Below, piece after piece: positions 1 through 5,027 of a DNA stretch of 5,027 nucleotides. Numbering within the stretch: the first letter of the stretch is position 1; every line of letters starts with the position of its first letter. This stretch comes from Halieaceae bacterium (GTDB lineage: Bacteria; Pseudomonadota; Gammaproteobacteria; Pseudomonadales; Halieaceae). The notes under the pieces are model-generated. The model did not search any database. It saw only the letters and a list, made by a program, of their open reading frames with translations, and was not told the origin of the DNA. The stretch covers positions 5,924 to 10,950 of the forward strand of contig PAGS01000004.1 of the NCBI GenBank assembly GCA_002705465.1, in the 5' to 3' direction. Both the position numbers and the translations under genes were made by a program.

Positions 1-584
1 TCAAAACCCCACTCATTCAGGTCGTCATAAAACAGCCCGCCAATACCTCGAGGCTCATTACGATGCGGCAAGAAAAAGTAATCGTCACACCAGGCTTTGT
101 ACTTGGGGTACACGCCATCGCCGAAAGGCTCACAGGCCTCCTTGGCGGTTTGGTGCCAATGCACAGCGTCTTCCTGCGAACCGTAGTAGGGGGTTAAATC
201 AAAGCCACCGCCCATCCACCAAACGGGCGCTTCGCCCTTTTTTTCAGCGACAAAACACCGGACGTTGGCATGCGATGTGGGTACGTAGGGGTTTTGTGGA
301 TGCATCACGAGCGAGACACCCATTGCTTTGAAACTGCGGCCCGCAAGTTCGGGTCGATGTTGAGTGGCACTACCCGGCATCTGACCGCCTTCTACATACG
401 AGAAATTGACGCCCCCTTTTTCGAAGACTTTCCCATCAGCCAGCACGCGGCTAATGCCACCGCCACCTTCAGGTCGGTCCCAGGACTCTGTTTCAAATTG
501 CGCGGAACCATCAATGGCGCTCAACTCATCACAAATCGACTGTTGCAGACCCTTCAAGTACTGCTCTACCGCCGGCAAATCCAT
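1..584 (-). CDS. hemF: Oxygen-dependent coproporphyrinogen III oxidase, 3' end beyond window
   Basis: HemF oxidatively decarboxylates two propionate side chains of coproporphyrinogen III to vinyl groups, giving protoporphyrinogen IX with O2 as oxidant, in cytoplasmic haem synthesis. I translated 194 codons with no stop from ATG at 584; the family is about 300 residues, so about a third is missing off the left edge. Visible family motifs are a Gly-rich [12 protein letters not shown] (37-48), EKGGVNFS (55-62), [12 protein letters not shown] (98-109), [13 protein letters not shown] (122-134) and [15 protein letters not shown] (169-183). Histidines 95, 105, 144 and 174 sit one residue before E. 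coli His96, 106, 145 and 175, which from memory are the conserved histidines implicated in metal binding or catalysis. The start is supported by a purine-rich AGGGGA five bases upstream. It begins 25 bases after tsaC and is probably cotranscribed. No defect is seen in the part present. Confidence 0.96.
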   Translation of the reverse strand, partial: MDLPAVEQYLKGLQQSICDELSAIDGSAQFETESWDRPEGGGGISRVLADGKVFEKGGVNFSYVEGGQMPGSATQHRPELAGRSFKAMGVSLVMHPQNPYVPTSHANVRCFVAEKKGEAPVWWMGGGFDLTPYYGSQEDAVHWHQTAKEACEPFGDGVYPKYKAWCDDYFFLPHRNEPRGIGGLFYDDLNEWGF

Positions 585-586
585 AG

Positions 587-595
587 CCTTCCCCT
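587..595 (-). promoter_or_regulatory. Ribosome binding site of hemF
   Basis: AGGGGAAGG on the minus strand ends two bases before the hemF ATG; its core AGGGGA is five bases away. It fixes the start at 584 and is one of the strongest Shine-Dalgarno matches in the window. It lies in the 25-base tsaC-hemF gap. Confidence 0.7.
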
Positions 596-609
596 GATCT
601 AGACGATGT

Positions 610-1161
610 TTACCGCAACACTTCGCCTGTTTTTATTCGTTTTATCGTGGATGGTTTACCGGCCAGATTCACTTCACCGGGCACCACCGCAATCTCCGAG
701 CCGAAGTATCGCCGCACCTGAAAGAGGTGCCTCGCCGGCTGCGCGCCCGCCCAGTTGGCACTGGTTGTAACCACTGGACCGCCCAATTCGCGACACAAAC
801 TGGACAAGGCTGGTGCAGAGGTTACACGTATTGCGACCTCGTTGCTCTCTCCAGTGACCCAAGAAGGGAAATAACCGCGGTTCGGGACCAGCCAAGTAAC
901 AGGCCCGGGCCATGAGGACAGCACGCGGCTACGCTCATCATCATCTAAGGCATCGAGCAAGGGAGCGAAATGCGCCACATCGCCACTGGCCACAATGACA
1001 CCCTTAGACAGCGCGCGTTGCTTCATCTCACAGAGAAACGCGACCGCAGAAAGATTCCATGGGTCACAGGACAAACCCCAAACGGCTTCCGCAGGACAGG
1101 CAATCACACCGCCAGCCTCTATGGAGGCTGCTGCTTCATTTATGCGCCACAACGAGGCCAT
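610..1161 (-). CDS. tsaC: Threonylcarbamoyl-AMP synthase (Sua5/YciO/YrdC family)
   Basis: TsaC makes L-threonylcarbamoyladenylate from threonine, bicarbonate and ATP. TsaD, TsaB and TsaE then transfer the group to A37 of ANN-decoding tRNAs (t6A). The 183-residue product matches the single-domain short form (E. coli TsaC is about 190) and lacks the extra C-terminal Sua5 domain. Motifs: [18 protein letters not shown] (17-34), KQR at 47-49 matching the conserved KxR of the nucleotide-binding site, [10 protein letters not shown] (84-93), VAIRVT (109-114), TTSAN (132-136) with the SxN signature, and a C-terminal [14 protein letters not shown] (170-183). The ATG at 1161 places the N terminus where short TsaC proteins begin, but its ribosome binding site is weak (GAGAATG about seven bases upstream). 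It lies 45 bases after dprA and 25 before hemF. Smg and YrdD, found beside tsaC in E. coli, are absent. Confidence 0.95.
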   Translation of the reverse strand: MASLWRINEAAASIEAGGVIACPAEAVWGLSCDPWNLSAVAFLCEMKQRALSKGVIVASGDVAHFAPLLDALDDDERSRVLSSWPGPVTWLVPNRGYFPSWVTGESNEVAIRVTSAPALSSLCRELGGPVVTTSANWAGAQPARHLFQVRRYFGSEIAVVPGEVNLAGKPSTIKRIKTGEVLR

Positions 1162-1206
1162 AACTCACATTCTCGATAACTAAAACGACGACATCATGTT
1201 ACCGCA

Positions 1207-2322
1207 CTAATTCCGTGCGCGGGTCCAATAAGCTTGGCCTTGGCGGGTTAACTGCCCATCGATCTCTAGTTGGGCAAGCGTCTGGTTCACGACACGGATA
1301 TCCAATGAAAGCGCGGTGGCCAAATCTTCTGCCGAGTGATAGCCGTCACCCATAGCCGCCAAAAATCCATCGAAAGCATCATTTCCCCCACGGCCGGGTA
1401 GGGCTGTGGGGTCTACCGTGTCGTTGAAAACTGCCTCATCGAACTCAGGCGCGTCGATGTAAGGGTGTGACCAATTGACGGCGCGAATTACATCAACAGG
1501 CCTAAGTGCTAGAAGTGCTCCGTCCATGAGCAACTCAAGACAACCCCTACCACCGCGATGATTAACAGACCAAGGCAGTGCAAAGACATCCCTACCTTGC
1601 TCAGCAGCAGCGGTCGCTTTAATGAGTGTGCCGCGGGGCACCCCCGCCTCAATAACAACTGTCGCGAGCGACAGACCGGACAGGGTTCGGTTCCTACGGG
1701 GGAAATGGTGCTTTTTCGGCGCACTTGCTGGTAGGAACTGACTGACTACAGCACCGTTTTCAACGATTTCCTCACACAGTGACCTATTTGAGCGGGGGTA
1801 GGTGGTATCGATGCCTGTCGCCACCACCGCGATGGTCTTGCCGCCGGCTTTTATCGCTCCTCGGTGCGCCGCGGTATCGATTCCTGACGCAAGCCCACTG
1901 ACAATCACAAAGCCCGCTCGCGCCAAATCGTGGGCAAAGCGCTCAGCCAGAGAGCAACCATCAAGGGAGGGCTGTCGACTACCCACAATAGCAATCGCGG
2001 GCTTAGTGAGAACCGATGCATCACCCCGACCAAACAGCAGGCAAGGAGCGTCGGAGCACTCAGCTAGCAACGGAGAATAATCCTCATCAGAAATAGGTAG
2101 CGCCCACGATGCAGGCGGCAACGACGCGGCTTTATCAACAGACTCCAAAACGTCCCGGCGCCACAGGCGCAGCATGGGCGTTTCCGCGGCTCGGAGCACA
2201 TGATCTGGCGAGGGAAAGGCGAGGGCTAAAGATCGTGCCTCATCACCCTGCGTAAGCAAGAACCGCGCGTAACCAGTCCACTGAGAGGCGGCACTTTGAT
2301 CGCCCGATAAGGCGTGTGGCAT
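1207..2322 (-). CDS. dprA: DNA-processing protein DprA (Smf)
   Basis: DprA binds incoming single-stranded DNA during natural transformation and loads RecA on it. It is also kept in species not known to be competent. The 371-residue product is close to E. coli Smf (374). In order: a divergent N-terminal region (1-80, probably the SAM-like part); a Rossmann-fold DprA core (about 82-280) with IVGSRQPS (112-119), VSGLASGID (141-149), FPRRNRTLSGL (207-217), IEAGVPRGTLIKA (224-236) and EQGRDVFALP (241-250); and a C-terminal winged-helix-like segment (313-366) ending with LEIDGQLTRQGQAYW. The ATG at 2322 has AAGGA six bases upstream. Two family positions differ: the usual PGS turn after the FA(V/L) strand reads PWS (250-252), and the usual SGSL/SGTL reads RGTL (230-233). 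The frame is intact, so I infer a functional protein. It sits 49 bases after the LysM gene. Confidence 0.96.
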   Translation of the reverse strand: MPHALSGDQSAASQWTGYARFLLTQGDEARSLALAFPSPDHVLRAAETPMLRLWRRDVLESVDKAASLPPASWALPISDEDYSPLLAECSDAPCLLFGRGDASVLTKPAIAIVGSRQPSLDGCSLAERFAHDLARAGFVIVSGLASGIDTAAHRGAIKAGGKTIAVVATGIDTTYPRSNRSLCEEIVENGAVVSQFLPASAPKKHHFPRRNRTLSGLSLATVVIEAGVPRGTLIKATAAAEQGRDVFALPWSVNHRGGRGCLELLMDGALLALRPVDVIRAVNWSHPYIDAPEFDEAVFNDTVDPTALPGRGGNDAFDGFLAAMGDGYHSAEDLATALSLDIRVVNQTLAQLEIDGQLTRQGQAYWTRARN

Positions 2323-2328
2323 AACTCG

Positions 2329-2333
2329 TCCTT
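2329..2333 (-). promoter_or_regulatory. Ribosome binding site of dprA
   Basis: AAGGA on the minus strand lies six bases before the dprA ATG. It sits in the 49-base gap after the LysM gene, which shows no terminator-like hairpin, consistent with read-through transcription and separate initiation. Confidence 0.6.
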
Positions 2334-2371
2334 GAGTTCATTTGCGACCAGCGTCCTCTGGCCGATTTCGT

Positions 2372-3178
2372 TTACGGGTTTATTAACTCATCGCCCACGG
2401 CAAGCGGCTGATTTGCGCCTAAGATCAGGCCAAAACTAGCCTTTTCGTGAACTGCGAATAACATCATTGTGCCCGCACGCTCGGCCAGTATTGAAAGCCA
2501 ATCTCGCGTTTCAGGGTCCCTGATTCTCTCCGCGCCTTTTGTGATGCCAAGGATATGACCTACCTCTACCCCGTCTCCTTGACCCAGGTTGGTCGCCACT
2601 ACGTCCAGAGCACCTATTTGCGACACGCCACTGTCTACCGACAAAATCACCCCTGAGGACAACTGTTTGTCTGGTGCGCGCGGCTTAAACATCGAGACGA
2701 CTTCGCCATCAATAACGGGGAATAAAATATCGCCCGCGCGCAATTCCTCTCGCGCTGCGAGCACATCAAAGCGGCTCGCCTCATCGGCATTGGCTGTCTC
2801 GCGGGCACGTGCAACTCGCCCTACAGAAATCATAAGCTGACCCAGCGGCTCTCCGGTCTTGGGATCATTGAGTTCTTGAGAGGGTCGCACCACATCGTAG
2901 GTTTCAACCCCGCTCGACAAACTGCCGGCGACGTAAATTGAATCACCCATACCAGAAATCAGACGGCCACCAGCGCCCCCGAGAACACGTGGGTACATCG
3001 ACCGATCAACGGTGTTCTCAAAACGGTGATTGGCAATAAATGGGTCAATCACGTCGCGTGGTATTTCTGGGATCGCTGATGTCAGCGGCTCGCTGCGCAT
3101 CTTGGGGGACAATTTAGTCACGCCCGCACGCGGCGCCGACGTTAGATACACGCCGGGTTTACCGTTGTTCCATCGCAA
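2372..3178 (-). CDS. C-terminal part of LysM-domain protein, frame-shifted from its N-terminal part
   Basis: This open frame of 268 codons continues, in a different frame, the LysM protein whose first part ends at 3159. It matches the C-terminal region of the dprA-linked LysM proteins (PA0020 type, recalled from knowledge): KLSPKMRSEPL near its start, IPEIPRDVIDPFI, GRLISGMGDSIYV, a segment reading DPKTGEPLG, RAGDILFP, FKPRAPDKQL, QIGALDVVATNLGQGDGVEVGH and ERAGTMMLFAVHEKASFGLIL, ending NP. This region has no assigned enzymatic activity. It is probably periplasmic when joined to the signal peptide and LysM domain. Read alone it would start at TTG 3178, immediately after an in-frame TGA (3181-3179), with no good ribosome binding site and no signal peptide. 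An independent gene is therefore unlikely. It is either the distal half of a broken gene or part of an intact gene carrying a sequence or assembly error. Confidence 0.85.
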   Translation of the reverse strand: MRWNNGKPGVYLTSAPRAGVTKLSPKMRSEPLTSAIPEIPRDVIDPFIANHRFENTVDRSMYPRVLGGAGGRLISGMGDSIYVAGSLSSGVETYDVVRPSQELNDPKTGEPLGQLMISVGRVARARETANADEASRFDVLAAREELRAGDILFPVIDGEVVSMFKPRAPDKQLSSGVILSVDSGVSQIGALDVVATNLGQGDGVEVGHILGITKGAERIRDPETRDWLSILAERAGTMMLFAVHEKASFGLILGANQPLAVGDELINP

Positions 3179-3461
3179 TCAGCACGTCGCCCAGGTAAAT
3201 AAGATTGGGGTCTCTCACATCTGGATTTACAGACCACAGCTCCGGCCAGCGCCAGGGCTCATTCAAAAAAAGCGCCGAGATATCCCATAAAGTATCGCCT
3301 CGCTCCACGGTGTAGGTGTCGGGTGCGTTGTCAGCGAGCCGGGGTATTGCACTCTGCGCATGAGCCAAAGCCACTGAGGCCAGTGAAACAAAGAGGAGCA
3401 GAAGTTGCGCAGACATTGAGCGCCTGCGTTTGTCCCGTAGGATGATCAATCTGTTTTTCAT
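3159..3461 (-). CDS. N-terminal part of LysM peptidoglycan-binding protein (signal peptide + LysM)
   Basis: The 100-codon frame from ATG 3461 encodes an N terminus with basic residues, a hydrophobic core (about 19-33) and a likely signal peptidase I site AHA|QS (33-37). A LysM domain follows at about 49-94, with TYTVERGDTLWDIS, PWRWPELWSVNP and NLIYLGDVL. The LysM domain should bind peptidoglycan glycan chains in the periplasm. The family protein is normally about 340-380 residues. Here the frame stops six residues after GDVL, and the rest of the family continues in the frame of 3178-2372. Start choice is uncertain by a few residues: GTG 3479, TTG 3473 and ATG 3461 share the frame. GGAGGT (3483-3478) is best spaced for TTG 3473, while GGGGAAG lies just before ATG 3461. 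The signal peptide is retained with any of them. It is the first gene of the leftward operon, divergent from def. Confidence 0.85.
   Translation of the reverse strand: MKNRLIILRDKRRRSMSAQLLLLFVSLASVALAHAQSAIPRLADNAPDTYTVERGDTLWDISALFLNEPWRWPELWSVNPDVRDPNLIYLGDVLIAMEQR
3161..3181 (-). other. Frame disruption within the LysM gene
   Basis: Upstream reading gives GDVLIAMEQR then TAA (3161-3159). The neighbouring frame opens directly after TGA (3181-3179) and reads RWNNGKP and onward, as the family does. Removing one base, or adding two, anywhere in this stretch restores a single open frame of about 365-370 codons. There is no homopolymer here, so a simple run-length sequencing error is not the obvious cause. 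No recognisable programmed +1 slippery site is present either, because the upstream frame has no stop at the shift point. Confidence 0.8.
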
Positions 3462-3525
3462 GCGCTTCCCCAAGTCCACCTCCAGTGACGTTATGGCAGA
3501 TACCTCACCGTCAAACCAGAGAAAA

Positions 3526-3553
3526 TTGGCGTATCACCGCTAAGCGGTATAAT
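3526..3553 (+). promoter_or_regulatory. Predicted sigma70-type promoter of def-fmt
   Basis: A perfect TATAAT -10 box (3548-3553) is preceded, with a 16-base spacer, by TTGGCG (3526-3531), four of six matches to TTGACA. Transcription would start near 3560, giving a leader of about 84 bases before the def ATG. Position and strand fit the only gene pair downstream. A small inverted repeat fills the end of the spacer and touches the -10 box. Confidence 0.6.
3536..3548. repeat. Short inverted repeat in the def promoter spacer
   Basis: ACCGC, three bases (TAA), then GCGGT form a perfect 5-bp palindromic pair. Its right arm ends on the first T of the TATAAT box. With one unpaired base on the left, TAT and ATA flank it and extend the symmetry. 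This is where a repressor operator could sit, but at 5 bp per arm chance is also possible and I recognise no known regulator site. Confidence 0.35.
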
Positions 3554-3593
3554 AGCTAGTGTGCGCTGACGGTTTGTGCCTGACAAGCTCACC

Positions 3594-3615
3594 GAGGTGC
3601 AATTGACACCTTTTT
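3594..3615 (+). terminator. Possible leader terminator/attenuator before def
   Basis: In the def leader, AGGTG (3595-3599) can pair with CACCT (3607-3611) across a seven-base loop, extendable by one G-U pair. Five T residues (3611-3615) follow at once. The layout is that of a weak intrinsic terminator 28 bases before the def ATG and downstream of the predicted promoter. The stem is short, so termination would be partial at best. It could equally be a chance hairpin. Confidence 0.3.
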
Positions 3616-3643
3616 CATCCACACTCATGCCTGAGCGACGATT

Positions 3644-4150
3644 ATGGCCATCAGAAAAATTCTTGAATTCCCCGATCCGCGCCTGCGAACCCGTGCGGCG
3701 AGCGTTGAGGTTGTGGATGAGAGAATACAAACGCTGATTGATGACATGTTCGAGACCATGTACGACGCTAACGGAATCGGACTCGCGGCGTCGCAAATCG
3801 ACGTCCACGAGCAGGTAATCGTTATAGACCTTTCCAGCGATCGATCAACCCCACGGGTGTTTGTCAATCCGAAGGTAGAAGTCATCGACGAGACCCTCGA
3901 CGGCTTTGAAGAGGGTTGCTTGTCTGTGCCCGGATTTAGCGAATCTGTTGAACGGCCCAAAGCGATCCGCGTCAATGCCCTTGATCGCGATGGGAGCACC
4001 ATTGACGAGACTGTGACTGGCTTACTCGCCGTCTGCCTTCAACACGAGATGGATCATTTGCAAGGCAAGCTTTTTGTCGACTACTTAAGCCCTCTGAAGC
4101 GACAGAGAATCCGACAGCGACTCGAAAAAGAGCAGCGTCGCAGAGCGTAA
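3644..4150 (+). CDS. def: Peptide deformylase
   Basis: Def removes the N-formyl group from the initiating methionine of nascent proteins, at the ribosome exit in the cytoplasm, using a metal centre (Fe2+ in most bacteria). The 168-residue length is typical of bacterial type 1 enzymes (E. coli 169). All three signature motifs are present: GIGLAASQ (44-51, with Gln51), EGCLSVPG (90-97, with metal ligand Cys92) and [12 protein letters not shown] (133-144, with ligands His134 and His138 and catalytic Glu135). The N terminus [15 protein letters not shown] fits the family start, supporting ATG 3644, although the upstream ribosome binding site is weak (GAGCGA about eight bases away). The Arg/Lys-rich C-terminal tail (151-168) is typical and may help ribosome binding. 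It is the first gene after the predicted promoter and is followed seven bases later by fmt. Confidence 0.97.
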   Translation: MAIRKILEFPDPRLRTRAASVEVVDERIQTLIDDMFETMYDANGIGLAASQIDVHEQVIVIDLSSDRSTPRVFVNPKVEVIDETLDGFEEGCLSVPGFSESVERPKAIRVNALDRDGSTIDETVTGLLAVCLQHEMDHLQGKLFVDYLSPLKRQRIRQRLEKEQRRRA

Positions 4151-4157
4151 ACACCAG

Positions 4158-5027
4158 ATGCCAACACCGTTACGGGTCGTCTTCGCAGGTACCCCAACTT
4201 TCGCCGCAGGACACCTCACTGAACTATTAGCCTCGGAGCACGACGTTATAGCCGTCTACACGCAGCCAGACCGGCCGGCCGGCCGGGGCAAGCAGCTGAC
4301 TGCCTCACCGGTCAAAGCAGTAGCCCAAGACCATTCAATTCCTGTGTTCCAACCCGTCAGCCTGCGATCGCTGGAGGAAGGAGCTGCTCTGCAGGCACTC
4401 AAGCCCGACGTGATGGTTGTTGTTGCCTATGGCCTGCTACTTCCCAAGAACATTTTGGACATACCCGCGTTCGGCTGTATCAATGTCCACGCATCGCTTC
4501 TTCCGCGCTGGCGGGGCGCCGCCCCCATACATCGTGCGATAGAGGCCGGCGACCAAGAAACCGGTATCACCATCATGCGGATGGATGAGGGGTTAGATAC
4601 TGGCGCAATGCTGAAGATCGCAAAAACTTCTATTACCACGGGTCACACAACCGGCACGCTAACCGACGAACTCGAAACCCTGGGTGCAAAAACGTTGATA
4701 TCAACACTCAACTCGCTGCCGGCGCTATTGAACGAAGCCGTAGATCAACCAGAGGATGGTATTACCTACGCCCATAAAATCTCGAAAGCCGAGGCCATCA
4801 TCGATTGGACCCAGTCAACGACCAGCATTACGCAGAAAATTCGCGCTCTTAACCCGGCGCCAGGCTGTTTCACGCTTTTGGGCGACCAGCGTATTAAGCT
4901 TTGGGAAGCGAGCGCCGTCTCAAACGAAAGTAACGCCAACAGCCCCCCGGGGACCATCATCTCTGTAAATAAAGAGGGCTTAATCGTCACGACAGGTGAT
5001 GGCCTGGTATCCATCACACGTTTACAA
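4158..5027 (+). CDS. fmt: Methionyl-tRNA formyltransferase, 3' end beyond window
   Basis: Fmt transfers the formyl group of 10-formyltetrahydrofolate to initiator Met-tRNA, supplying the formyl-Met that Def later deformylates. The frame is open from ATG 4158 to the last base: 290 codons against about 310-315 in the family, so only the C-terminal end is missing. The N-terminal formyltransferase domain (about 5-185) carries VVFAGTPTFAA (7-17), a QPDRPAGRGK loop (36-45), INVHASLLPRWRGAAPI (108-124) and MDEGLDTGA (142-150). Asn109, His111 and Asp147 align, with a constant offset of three, to the E. coli catalytic residues Asn106, His108 and Asp144. The C-terminal tRNA-binding domain follows (about 210 on), with TYAHKISKAEAIIDW and RALNPAPGCFT. 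It starts 7 bases after the def stop with only a weak ribosome binding site, suggesting cotranscription and possible translational coupling. Confidence 0.97.
   Translation, partial: MPTPLRVVFAGTPTFAAGHLTELLASEHDVIAVYTQPDRPAGRGKQLTASPVKAVAQDHSIPVFQPVSLRSLEEGAALQALKPDVMVVVAYGLLLPKNILDIPAFGCINVHASLLPRWRGAAPIHRAIEAGDQETGITIMRMDEGLDTGAMLKIAKTSITTGHTTGTLTDELETLGAKTLISTLNSLPALLNEAVDQPEDGITYAHKISKAEAIIDWTQSTTSITQKIRALNPAPGCFTLLGDQRIKLWEASAVSNESNANSPPGTIISVNKEGLIVTTGDGLVSITRLQ

Noticed and set aside
270..602. Plus-strand open frame of 110 codons
   Set aside because: It lies antisense to hemF, whose own frame carries every family motif. The 110-residue translation resembles nothing known to me.
2323..2371. 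Terminator between the LysM gene and dprA
   Set aside because: No stem followed by a T-run can be formed on the minus strand in this 49-base gap.
3489..3514. Minus-strand promoter with TTGACG and CATAAC
   Set aside because: The spacer is only 13 bases, too short for a sigma70 promoter, and no better-spaced -10 is present.
3631..3643. Out-of-frame ATG (3631) just upstream of def as a leader peptide
   Set aside because: It has no ribosome binding site, and its frame simply runs on into def until a chance stop. There is no leader-like codon bias.
3491..3808. Minus-strand open frame of 105 codons crossing the divergent region and def
   Set aside because: It runs antisense through the def promoter and the start of def, with no recognisable domain. 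It is explained as a shadow of the def frame.
4270..4286. Tandem CCGG-type repeat near the start of fmt
   Set aside because: It encodes the conserved DRPAGRG loop of Fmt. Codon choice for Arg-Pro-Ala-Gly explains the repetition.

Overview
The window reads as a conserved housekeeping locus from a gammaproteobacterium. The basis is gene content and order. In Pseudomonas aeruginosa the comparable block is rsmB-fmt-def divergent from lysM-dprA-tsaC-qor-hemF-aroE, and E. coli has def-fmt-rsmB divergent from dprA-smg-yrdD-tsaC-aroE. The window matches the Pseudomonas-type order, without qor. I cannot place it below class level. An oxygen-dependent HemF suggests an organism that meets oxygen.

Layout. 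Two transcription units diverge from an intergenic region at about 3462-3643. Leftward (minus strand) run a LysM-domain envelope protein gene split by a frame disruption (3461 to 2372), dprA (2322 to 1207), tsaC (1161 to 610) and hemF (584 to beyond the left edge). Their gaps are 49, 45 and 25 bases, with no terminator seen, so they are probably one operon. Rightward (plus strand) run def (3644-4150) and fmt (4158 to beyond the right edge), 7 bases apart. Ahead of def lie a good sigma70-type promoter, a small inverted repeat inside it, and a hairpin plus T-run in the leader.

How the genes relate. Fmt formylates initiator Met-tRNA and Def removes the formyl group from nascent proteins, so the rightward pair forms one cycle. 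The leftward genes are functionally mixed: envelope or peptidoglycan binding (LysM), protection of incoming single-stranded DNA and RecA loading (DprA), the first step of tRNA t6A synthesis (TsaC), and aerobic haem synthesis (HemF). Their association is a conserved gene neighbourhood rather than one pathway.

I find no mobile element, CRISPR array, RNA gene or novel defence-like system. The most notable point is the LysM gene, whose two halves match one family protein end to end but lie in different frames. All intergenic stretches are shorter than 300 bases.
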